This document shows positions 23,537 to 29,716 of a DNA stretch of 29,716 nt, one piece after another (position 1 is the stretch's first letter; every line of letters starts with the position of its first letter). Under the pieces are notes generated by a model. It was not told the DNA's origin and ran no database searches. It saw nothing but the letters and a program-made list of their open reading frames with translations. Made by a program: the position numbers and the translations under genes. Source of the DNA: CALWRM01 sp050309765 (GTDB lineage: Bacteria > Bacillota > Clostridia > Christensenellales > UBA1750); contig JBNRMU010000122.1 of assembly GCA_050309765.1 (NCBI GenBank), positions 1 through 29,716 on the forward strand, given 5' to 3'.

Positions 23537-24355
23537 TCAGCGCAGATAGATGTGCGTGGCCGGCACGGAGCCGGAGAGCAGCTCGTCTATATGGAAGCGC
23601 GGGCTGCCGATGACCACGTGCGTGCCCTTGACAGCGCAGGGCAGTATGTATTCCAGCTTGGCAAAGGCGCCGCCCGCGCCCTCGCGCGAGGCGCCCACGC
23701 AGCTTTTTTGCAGAAGGCGGATCTGCCTCTCCAATTCCTCGGGATCGCTTTCGCTCACCTCGCGCACCAGGGTGGAGGGGTCCTTCGCGTCGCGGTAGAT
23801 GCCGTCGGCCGAGGTCAGGATCAAAAGGTTCTTCGCCCCCACCAGGGACGCCACCACAGAGGCGGTCTCGTCGTTGTCCACGCACTCCACCACCTGGCTC
23901 TGCCTCTGGCGCAGAAGGCTCAGCTCCATCTTGCGGTTTTCCTCAAAGGAGACGGGGTCGTTGTAGTTGATGATGGGCACCGCGTTCTGCTCCGGGCAGC
24001 GCAGAAGGAAGCGGCGGATGAAGTCCGCCGTCTCCGGATGGTTGAAGTGGGTGTGCTCCACCAGCAGCTGGCGCAGGGAGTATTCAGGCGATAAAAAGCG
24101 GCGATAGTTCTCCATCAGGATAGCCTGGCCCTGGGCGGCGTAGTCGGTCTTGACCGATTCCAGATCGCCGGAAAGCTCGCAGCCGTGGCGATGGATGTAA
24201 TCCAGGCGGCCGATCTCCGTGGCGCCGGAGGAGACCCAGACCATGCCGGGCTTGAGCTCCCGGCCCAGACGGGCGAAGATATTGTAATCCATGTCCATTT
24301 CTTCCCTTTGGATCAGGGCCATGGAACCGATTTTTCCCACAAGGTCGATGCTCAC
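23537..24355 (-). CDS. Amino acid kinase family protein, glutamate 5-kinase-like
   Basis: The 272-residue protein resembles the catalytic domain of glutamate 5-kinase (ProB), which makes gamma-glutamyl phosphate for proline synthesis. Motifs are VGKIGSMAL (K8), VWVSSGATEIG (42-44 SSG), PIINYNDPVSF, VDNDETASVVASLVGAKNLLILTSADGIY (D160, D162) and GAGGAFAKLEYIL near the C-terminus. It lacks the PUA domain of many ProB proteins, and the loop before GAGG is unusual. No proA lies nearby, so the exact substrate is uncertain; other members act on other acids. The GTG at 24355 is chosen for AGGAGG 8 nt upstream; an overlapping ATG is out of frame. It lies upstream of serC but is separated by promoter and operator sequences. 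Confidence 0.82.
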   Translation of the reverse strand: MSIDLVGKIGSMALIQREEMDMDYNIFARLGRELKPGMVWVSSGATEIGRLDYIHRHGCELSGDLESVKTDYAAQGQAILMENYRRFLSPEYSLRQLLVEHTHFNHPETADFIRRFLLRCPEQNAVPIINYNDPVSFEENRKMELSLLRQRQSQVVECVDNDETASVVASLVGAKNLLILTSADGIYRDAKDPSTLVREVSESDPEELERQIRLLQKSCVGASREGAGGAFAKLEYILPCAVKGTHVVIGSPRFHIDELLSGSVPATHIYLR

Positions 24356-24397
24356 ATTAGGCGCCTCCTTTGCCTTGATGCGCAGGCGATTTGTATC

Positions 24398-24406
24398 AGT
24401 ATACCA
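24398..24406 (-). promoter_or_regulatory. Extended -10 promoter of the amino acid kinase gene
   Basis: Minus strand TG-G-TATACT (-10 at 24398-24403, TG at 24405-24406) about 45 bp before the GTG start. No clear -35 is present, as is common with extended -10 promoters. Confidence 0.6.
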
Positions 24407-24612
24407 TATTTATGCGCGCGGGAGTCAGTTTGCAAAGAGATACCATTGGTTAAAACTTTCCAAACTGCCGCACGATCTGTCAAGTAAAATCAAAAAAACG
24501 TCTAAAATGAAGAAAACAAAAGAAAACGCGGGCAAAAGCATGACTGATTTTGAAAAACTTCCGATCAGGAGAAAATTCGGGGAAAAAGACAGGCTGGACA
24601 GAAGCTGCCGGT

Positions 24613-24641
24613 TTGCGATTTGAAAAAATCTACAGTAGAGT
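24613..24641 (+). promoter_or_regulatory. Probable promoter of the ABC exporter operon
   Basis: -35 TTGCGA (24613-24618), 17-bp spacer, -10 TAGAGT (24636-24641). Other overlapping AT-rich hexamers are possible, so the exact boxes are uncertain. Confidence 0.45.
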
Positions 24642-24710
24642 ATAGCAGTATTATCATGTTTGAATCTGCAACTAAAGTTAGAACAGGAGAAAAGAGGAGG
24701 AGAAAGGCTT

Positions 24711-26456
24711 TTGAACGTATTTAAGCGCGTTGCCCTTCTTTGCAAGCCGCATGCCAAGTATGCCTACATCGGCTTTGTGTTCCTGATCATGGCCAACGCC
24801 ACCAGGCTCATCGCGCCGCTGATCACCGGCTCCCTTGTGGACAACGTGATCGAGGGCGGCAACGATTCCCTGCTGCTGCCGTTGTGCGCGGCGCTGCTGG
24901 GTATGACCGTGGTGCGTGCCGGCAGCAACTATGTGCGCGGCATCTGCTTTGAAAAGCTCAGCCAGAACTTTGTTTTCGACATGCGTACCAGCCTGTACGA
25001 CCACCTGCAGGAGCTGCCCTACAGCTTTTACGACAGCAACTACATAGGCGAGATCATGTCGCGCATGACCGGCGATATCGAGGGCCTGCGCAATATGCTG
25101 GCCGGCGGCATCGTGCAGATGACCGAAAACTCCATCTGGTTCGGCGGCTCTTTGATCCTGCTGTTTTTCATCAGCTGGAGGCTGGCCCTTTTGATGGTCA
25201 TCGTAGCGCCCATCGTGGCCGTGGTGGCCGTGGCCTTCCGCCGCCGCATCCATCCCGCCTTCCGCAACCTGCGCGAGCAGAACGCCGTGCTTTCCACCAA
25301 GACGCAGGAGAACATCTCCGGCGCCCGCGTGGTCAAGGCCTTTGCCCAGGAAGAGCATGAAAAAGAGGCGTTCCGCCACGAGAACCAGGAGCAGCTGCGC
25401 CTGGCGCTGCGCACCACCTATATCTGGTCGGACTTTGTGCCGGTGCTCGATTTCCTGGGCAACCTGTGCACGCCCCTGCTGCTTGCCGTGGGCGGCACCA
25501 TGGTCGTGACCGGCCGCCTTTCCCTGGGCGAATTGATCGCCTTCACCGGCTACATCTGGATGATCACCGGCCCCATGCGCATGCTGGGCAACCTGGTGAA
25601 CATGTTCACCAACGCCCACACCTCCGCGGAAAAGCTCTTCTACTATAAGGATCTGGGCGCCGCCATCAAGGACAAGCCCCACACCCGCTTCCCCGAAAAG
25701 TTCGAGGGCCATGTGGTGTTTGACCATGTGGATTTCAGCTACGGCGACCAGATGGTCCTAAAGGACATCTGCCTGGACGTGCCCGCCGGCTCCACCGTGG
25801 CCGTGATGGGCGAAACGGGCAGCGGCAAGACCTCCATCGTCAACCTGCTCAGCCGCTTTTATGAGTGCAGGAAGGGCAGCGTTTCCATCGACGGCATCGA
25901 CGTCAAGGATATGCCCCTGCTTAAGCTGCGCGACCGCGTCGGCTACGTGATGCAGGAGACCTTCCTTTTCTCCGAGAGCATCGAGAACAACATCCGCTTC
26001 GGCCGTCCCAACGCGCCGATGACGCAGGTGCAGCGCGCCGCCCGCGCCGCCCAGGCGGAGGAGTTCATCGAAGAGATGCCGCTCAAATACGACACCATCG
26101 TGGGGGAGAGAGGCATGGGCCTTTCCGGCGGCCAGAAGCAGCGTATCGCCATCGCCCGCGCCATCCAGTACGATCCCGCCATATTGGTGCTGGACGACTC
26201 CACCTCCGCCGTGGATATGGAGACCGAGCACGAGATCCAGCAGCAGCTGAAGGACGTGATGAAAAACCGCACCACCTTTATCATCGCCCACCGCATCTCC
26301 TCCGTAAAGAACGCGGATCAGATCGTGGTGCTAAAGGACGGCGCCATCGCCGAGCGCGGCAACCACAAGAGCCTGCTGGAGCAGAAGGGTCTGTACTACC
26401 AGATGGTGCAGGATCAGTATAAGGATGCGGCCAGCCTGGGAAAGGGGGTGCTGTAG
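24711..26456 (+). CDS. Heterodimeric ABC exporter subunit with a degenerate ATP site (BmrC/YheI-like)
   Basis: The 582-residue protein has an N-terminal six-helix exporter domain (about 1-305) and a C-terminal ATPase domain. ATPase motifs are Walker A GETGSGKTS (K373), signature LSGGQKQR (from 471), Walker B ILVLDDSTSAVD and H527. The catalytic Glu after Walker B is Asp (D496), the mark of the non-hydrolysing half of heterodimeric exporters. Its intact LSGGQ serves the active site of the partner. The start is the TTG at 24711, about 10 nt after AGGAGG; the longer frame begins at another TTG with no ribosome site. It is followed after one base by the partner gene. Related pairs export drugs or lipids. 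Confidence 0.94.
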   Translation: MNVFKRVALLCKPHAKYAYIGFVFLIMANATRLIAPLITGSLVDNVIEGGNDSLLLPLCAALLGMTVVRAGSNYVRGICFEKLSQNFVFDMRTSLYDHLQELPYSFYDSNYIGEIMSRMTGDIEGLRNMLAGGIVQMTENSIWFGGSLILLFFISWRLALLMVIVAPIVAVVAVAFRRRIHPAFRNLREQNAVLSTKTQENISGARVVKAFAQEEHEKEAFRHENQEQLRLALRTTYIWSDFVPVLDFLGNLCTPLLLAVGGTMVVTGRLSLGELIAFTGYIWMITGPMRMLGNLVNMFTNAHTSAEKLFYYKDLGAAIKDKPHTRFPEKFEGHVVFDHVDFSYGDQMVLKDICLDVPAGSTVAVMGETGSGKTSIVNLLSRFYECRKGSVSIDGIDVKDMPLLKLRDRVGYVMQETFLFSESIENNIRFGRPNAPMTQVQRAARAAQAEEFIEEMPLKYDTIVGERGMGLSGGQKQRIAIARAIQYDPAILVLDDSTSAVDMETEHEIQQQLKDVMKNRTTFIIAHRISSVKNADQIVVLKDGAIAERGNHKSLLEQKGLYYQMVQDQYKDAASLGKGVL

Positions 26457-26457
26457 G

Positions 26458-28251
26458 ATGCCGAGACTTCGCGTAATCGACGACGAGGTGATCGAAAGAC
26501 CGTTTAACTTTAAGCAGATGATGCGCCTGTTCAGCTACTTAAAGCCCTACAAGTGGTCGGTCGTGTTCGCCTGCTTTTTGATGGTCATCGCTTCCGTCGC
26601 TTCCCTTGCCATGCCGTATTTGATGTCTATCGCCATCGACGACATCACCGCCAAGGACCTGAGCCGTTTTCACATCCTGATCATCTCCATGGTGGTCGTG
26701 GCCCTGACCTCCGGCCTTTGCATCCGCTACCGCGCACGCATCCTGGATGCCGCCGGCCGCAAGGCCATCGCGGATCTGAGGCAGCACCTGTTCAACCACG
26801 TGCAGGATTTGAGCTTCTCCTTCTTTGACACCAGAAGCGCCGGCAAGATCATGGTGCGCATCATCAACGACGTCAACTCCCTGATGGACCTGCTCACCAA
26901 CGGCATTGTCAACGTCCTGATCGACGTGGTGACGCTGACCCTTTTGATCGCGCTGATGTTCTCCGTGGACTGGAAGCTGACGCTCATCTCCATGTCCACC
27001 CTGCCGTTCCTCATGATCATCCTCTTTGGCCTCAAGCGCAAAATGCGCAAGAACTGGCAGGTCGTGCGCGCCAAGATCTCCAACATGAACGGCTATCTGC
27101 ACGAGAGCCTTTCCGGTATGCGCGTGACCCAGGCCTTCACCCGCGAGAAAGAGAACTCCGATATCTTTACCGATACCAACACGGACATCAACCGTTCCTG
27201 GATCCGGGCCATCAAGATCAACGGCCTGTTCTGGCCCTGCCTGGACACCATTTCCGCCGGCGGCACGGTGCTTGTGTACATCTTCGGCGTGGCCATGCTG
27301 CAAAGCAGGGTGGGACCGGAGGGCATCACCATCGGTACCCTGATGCTGATCCTTTGGTACCTTGGCCGCTTCTGGGAGCCGCTCAACAACCTTTCCAACT
27401 TCTACAACAACCTGCTGGTGGCCATGGCCTCCACGGAGCGCATTTTTGAGATACTGGATACGCCGGTCGAGATCGACTCCAAGCCCGGCGCCAAGGACCT
27501 GCCGCCCATCGAGGGGCGCGTCGAGTTCGACCATGTCACCTTCAGCTACGACAGCGACAAGGTCGTGCTCAAGGATGTGAGCTTTGAGGTGCAGCCCGGT
27601 CAGACGGTGGCGCTGGTGGGCCCCACGGGCGCCGGCAAGTCCACCGTGGTCAACCTGGTTTCCCGCTTCTATGACGTGACAGGCGGCGCGGTGAAGATCG
27701 ACGGCTACGATGTGCGCGATGTAAACCTGCACTCCCTGCGCGACCAGATGTCCGTCATGATGCAGGACAGCTTCATCTTCTCCGGCACCATCATGGACAA
27801 CATCCGCTATGGCCGCCTGGACGCCACCGACGAAGAGGTAATGGCCGCGGCCAAGGCCGTGCACGTGCACGACACCATCATGCAGATGGAAAAGGGCTAC
27901 GATACCGAGGTCAACGAGCGCGGCTCGCGCCTGTCCGTCGGCCAGCGGCAGCTGATCTCCTTTGCCAGGGCGCTGCTCAACGACCCGCGCATCCTCATCC
28001 TGGATGAGGCGACCTCCTCCATCGACACCCACACGGAGATCCTCATCCAAAAAGCGCTGGAGGTGCTGCTTAAGGGGCGCACGTCGTTCGTCATCGCCCA
28101 CAGGCTTTCCACCATCCGCAAGGCCGACTGCATCATGGTGGTGCAGGACGGCAACATCCTGGAGCGCGGCACGCACGAGGAGCTGCTGCAAAAACGCGGC
28201 GAATACTTCAAGCTCTGCGACGCGCAGTACCGCTTCCTGCAGGAAGAATAA
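26458..28251 (+). CDS. Heterodimeric ABC exporter subunit with the catalytic ATP site (BmrD/YheH-like)
   Basis: The 597-residue partner has an N-terminal extension, a six-helix membrane domain (about 20-325) and an ATPase domain. Walker A is GPTGAGKST (K394), Walker B is ILILDEATSSID with catalytic E517, and the switch is H548. Its signature is LSVGQRQL, with Val in place of the second Gly, so it completes only the degenerate site of the other subunit. This is the asymmetric pattern known for BmrCD, LmrCD and TM287/288. The ATG at 26458 is one base after the upstream stop, so the subunits are translationally coupled. The substrate is unknown; no regulator or resistance gene is adjacent. Confidence 0.95.
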   Translation: MPRLRVIDDEVIERPFNFKQMMRLFSYLKPYKWSVVFACFLMVIASVASLAMPYLMSIAIDDITAKDLSRFHILIISMVVVALTSGLCIRYRARILDAAGRKAIADLRQHLFNHVQDLSFSFFDTRSAGKIMVRIINDVNSLMDLLTNGIVNVLIDVVTLTLLIALMFSVDWKLTLISMSTLPFLMIILFGLKRKMRKNWQVVRAKISNMNGYLHESLSGMRVTQAFTREKENSDIFTDTNTDINRSWIRAIKINGLFWPCLDTISAGGTVLVYIFGVAMLQSRVGPEGITIGTLMLILWYLGRFWEPLNNLSNFYNNLLVAMASTERIFEILDTPVEIDSKPGAKDLPPIEGRVEFDHVTFSYDSDKVVLKDVSFEVQPGQTVALVGPTGAGKSTVVNLVSRFYDVTGGAVKIDGYDVRDVNLHSLRDQMSVMMQDSFIFSGTIMDNIRYGRLDATDEEVMAAAKAVHVHDTIMQMEKGYDTEVNERGSRLSVGQRQLISFARALLNDPRILILDEATSSIDTHTEILIQKALEVLLKGRTSFVIAHRLSTIRKADCIMVVQDGNILERGTHEELLQKRGEYFKLCDAQYRFLQEE

Positions 28252-28264
28252 AACAACCATGGCC

Positions 28265-28298
28265 TGCGCCCCGACCGCTTTGCGGCCGGGGCGCATTT
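28265..28298 (+). terminator. Probable terminator of the ABC exporter operon
   Basis: TGCGCCCCG (28265-28273) and CGGGGCGCA (28287-28295) form a perfect 9-bp stem with a further inner ACCGC/GCGG pairing. Only three U follow, so it may be partly read through into the DUF218 gene. Confidence 0.7.
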
Positions 28299-28377
28299 GT
28301 GTTAAAGTGGATTTGCGGGAACATTTCCGCCGCCGCACGAGTTTAATGGGCATATAAAAACATAAGGAGGAAAACGC

Positions 28378-29130
28378 ATGCGCTGGGCTTTGCTTACGAC
28401 AGCCTGTCTTTTGATCCTGGACACGCTGCTGGTCCGCACCGTTTCCCATCCGAATTTGGGGGTCTATATGCCCGCGCTGATGGCGATCATCCCCTTGTTC
28501 GTCGGCCTGTTTTACGAACCCTGCCGGCGCTTTTTCAAAAAAGGCTTCGGCAAGGCGGTCAAGCGCCTTGTACTCGCCGCCTACGCCGTGTTTTTTGCCG
28601 GCTTTGCTGTCATATGCGGTGTGCTCTTTCATACGGCGGCCAGGCAGCCGCAGCCCAACGCCCAGGCCGTGATCGTGCTGGGCGGCGGCCTTCGAAACGA
28701 CCGCCCCAGCCGCATGCTCGCCTGGCGGTTGGACAAGGCCCTGGAATACTGCGTGGACAACCCGCAGAGCCTGTTGGTCGTTTCCGGCGGCCTGGGCGAA
28801 GGACAGAACGTGACCGAGGCGCAGGCCATGGCCAAATACCTGACGGAAAAGGGCATGGACCCCGCCCGCATCCTGCTGGAGGATGCCTCCGCCAACACGT
28901 CGGAGAACCTGCGCTTTTCGCGCGCGCTGCTGGAGGAGAGGATCGGCCCGCTACAAAGCGCGGTGGTGGTCACCAGCGACTTTCACCTTTTCCGTGCCCT
29001 GTGCGTGGCGCATAAGCTCGGCGTTCCCGCCCAGGGGCTTGCCAGTCGCTCCGCCTGGTATCTTTTGCCCAATTCCTGTCTGCGCGAGTATGTGGCCCTG
29101 GCCGTCTACTGGCTTAGGGGAAGAATCTAG
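28378..29130 (+). CDS. DUF218 (YdcF/SanA/ElyC-like) membrane protein
   Basis: The 250-residue protein has two or three N-terminal hydrophobic segments (about 4-20, 30-46 and 63-85), then a DUF218 domain that should lie outside the membrane. The domain shows AVIVLGGGL, the motif RPSRMLAWRLDKALEY, LLVVSGGLGEGQNVTEAQAMAKYL, ILLEDASANTSENLRFSRALL and VVVTSDFHLFRALCVAHKLG, which are the conserved DUF218 blocks. Relatives SanA and ElyC affect envelope permeability and peptidoglycan or lipid-carrier metabolism; the biochemical role is not settled. The ATG at 28378 has AAGGAGG about 7 nt upstream. It follows the ABC exporter on the same strand after a hairpin. Confidence 0.92.
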   Translation: MRWALLTTACLLILDTLLVRTVSHPNLGVYMPALMAIIPLFVGLFYEPCRRFFKKGFGKAVKRLVLAAYAVFFAGFAVICGVLFHTAARQPQPNAQAVIVLGGGLRNDRPSRMLAWRLDKALEYCVDNPQSLLVVSGGLGEGQNVTEAQAMAKYLTEKGMDPARILLEDASANTSENLRFSRALLEERIGPLQSAVVVTSDFHLFRALCVAHKLGVPAQGLASRSAWYLLPNSCLREYVALAVYWLRGRI

Positions 29131-29212
29131 CGCTGCTAACGGATGGGGTCGCCCATGGCTTTGCATAAAAAGGCCGGAAGCCGCAAATATGCCGGAAAAC
29201 ATGCATTTATGC

Positions 29213-29241
29213 TTGACAAACACGCAGGGGTTTTTTATACT
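29213..29241 (+). promoter_or_regulatory. Strong sigma-A promoter of tRNA-Gly and tuf
   Basis: Perfect -35 TTGACA (29213-29218), 17-bp spacer, -10 TATACT (29236-29241). Transcription should start near 29248, about 19 nt before the tRNA. No other clear promoter lies before tuf. Confidence 0.88.
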
Positions 29242-29266
29242 ATTAGCTGGTTATCATGCGTCTTGC

Positions 29267-29340
29267 GCGGGTGTAACTCAGTGGTAGAGTGCCAGCTTCC
29301 CAAGCTGGTTATGTGGGTTCGATTCCCATCACCCGCTCCA
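29267..29340 (+). tRNA. tRNA-Gly (anticodon CCC), CCA end encoded
   Basis: The acceptor arms GCGGGTG and CACCCGC pair fully, followed by T and an encoded CCA. The anticodon stem CCAGC/GCTGG encloses the loop TTCCCAA, giving anticodon CCC, which reads GGG glycine codons. The T arm GTGGG-TTCGATT-CCCAT is standard. It lies downstream of a strong promoter and 146 bp upstream of tuf. Confidence 0.96.
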
Positions 29341-29348
29341 GTGACTAC

Positions 29349-29415
29349 GCCGGCGGGACAGACGAAACGCCTGAAACTTGACCCGATAAGGCCAAGCGCA
29401 TCCCGGCGGTTTTTT
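29349..29415 (+). terminator. Folded element with U-run between tRNA-Gly and tuf (terminator or attenuator)
   Basis: The segment 29350-29358 pairs with 29401-29409 over 9 positions with one G-G mismatch, closing a 42-nt interior. Inside, CTTG (29377-29380) pairs with CAAG (29393-29396) and CC with GG around a short loop. Six U (29410-29415) follow at once. This has the form of an intrinsic terminator with a branched stem. As no second promoter is evident for tuf, it probably allows read-through or is regulated (inference). Confidence 0.45.
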
Positions 29416-29486
29416 ATGATAACAGCCCCGTAAGCGAACCTTAGCCCTGCCGGACAGGACAAAATACCTTAGGAGGAAACTTAAAA

Positions 29487-29716
<230 letters not shown>

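Larger units (their letters stand above)
24356..24710. other. Divergent intergenic region between amino acid kinase and ABC exporter genes
   Basis: The 355 bp contain the kinase-gene promoter and, on the plus strand, the exporter promoter. The middle (about 24480-24600) is very A-rich and much lower in GC than its surroundings. Frames crossing it have no ribosome sites and no protein-like sequence, so no gene is called. Confidence 0.75.

Noticed and set aside
24480..24623. A-rich stretch with a short open frame, possibly a small gene or leader peptide
   Set aside because: No ribosome site in frame, Lys/Lys-rich low-complexity translation, and it lies in the divergent promoter region.
26539..28632. 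697-residue open frame on the minus strand
   Set aside because: It is antisense to the ABC exporter and DUF218 start, rich in His, Gly and Val as expected of a mirror frame in GC-rich coding DNA, and has no ribosome site or known motif.
29377..29409. Resemblance to the 3' half of a TPP riboswitch (TTGACCCGATAAGGCCAAGCG... near tuf)
   Set aside because: The CTGAGA element and the usual 5' half are missing, the gene downstream is tuf and not a thiamine gene, and the match is short. It fits better as part of the folded terminator-like element.

Overview
The window is chromosomal DNA from a GC-rich Firmicute, most likely an uncultured gut-type member of the Clostridia. The evidence is the rpsF-ssb-rpsR cluster, a Zn-ribbon S18, a YesN/YesM two-component pair next to LplB/YtcP-type permeases, a DUF624 (YesL-like) membrane protein, a BmrCD-type ABC exporter and strong AGGAGG ribosome sites with sigma-A promoters. 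The exact taxon is inference. No phage, insertion sequence, CRISPR array or plasmid gene was seen, so this reads as ordinary chromosome with some accessory metabolism.

Layout. 1-337: start of a DeoR-family regulator (minus). 555-1577: rpsF-ssb-rpsR (minus), with a leader that may control translation. 1916-3139: isolated enolase-superfamily (mandelate racemase type) enzyme (plus). 3372-5249: asnA-dapF (minus). 5463-6775: a 61-residue protein and a YesL-like membrane protein (plus). 6951-15859: a carbohydrate locus on the minus strand with two transcription units. The first is response regulator plus histidine kinase, closed by a strong terminator. The second is a Gfo/Idh/MocA oxidoreductase, two ABC permeases, a lipoprotein binding protein and a zinc alcohol dehydrogenase. 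16220-19516 (minus): a cytoplasmic GH5 glycoside hydrolase, a conserved protein of unknown function and a HEAT-repeat protein. 19726-20997 (plus): an unusual fusion of an AraC-type DNA-binding domain to an APH/choline-kinase-like domain. 21080-24355 (minus): serC-serA and a glutamate-5-kinase-like amino acid kinase. 24711-28251 (plus): a heterodimeric ABC exporter. 28378-29130: a DUF218 (YdcF/SanA-like) membrane protein. 29267-end: tRNA-Gly(CCC) and the start of tuf behind one strong promoter.

How it works together. The carbohydrate locus looks like a sense-import-degrade module. YesM/YesN would sense an extracellular carbohydrate. The lipoprotein and permeases would import an oligosaccharide using an ATPase encoded elsewhere, since none is present. 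The GH5 enzyme lacks a signal peptide and would cut the sugar inside the cell, and the two oxidoreductases would process products. The substrate cannot be read from the sequence.

Most interesting signals: two near-identical 16-bp operator-like palindromes 86 bp apart upstream of serC-serA, one on the promoter; the AraC-kinase fusion; helical-turn-spaced direct repeats beside the DeoR gene promoter; and a folded, U-run-ended element between tRNA-Gly and tuf.
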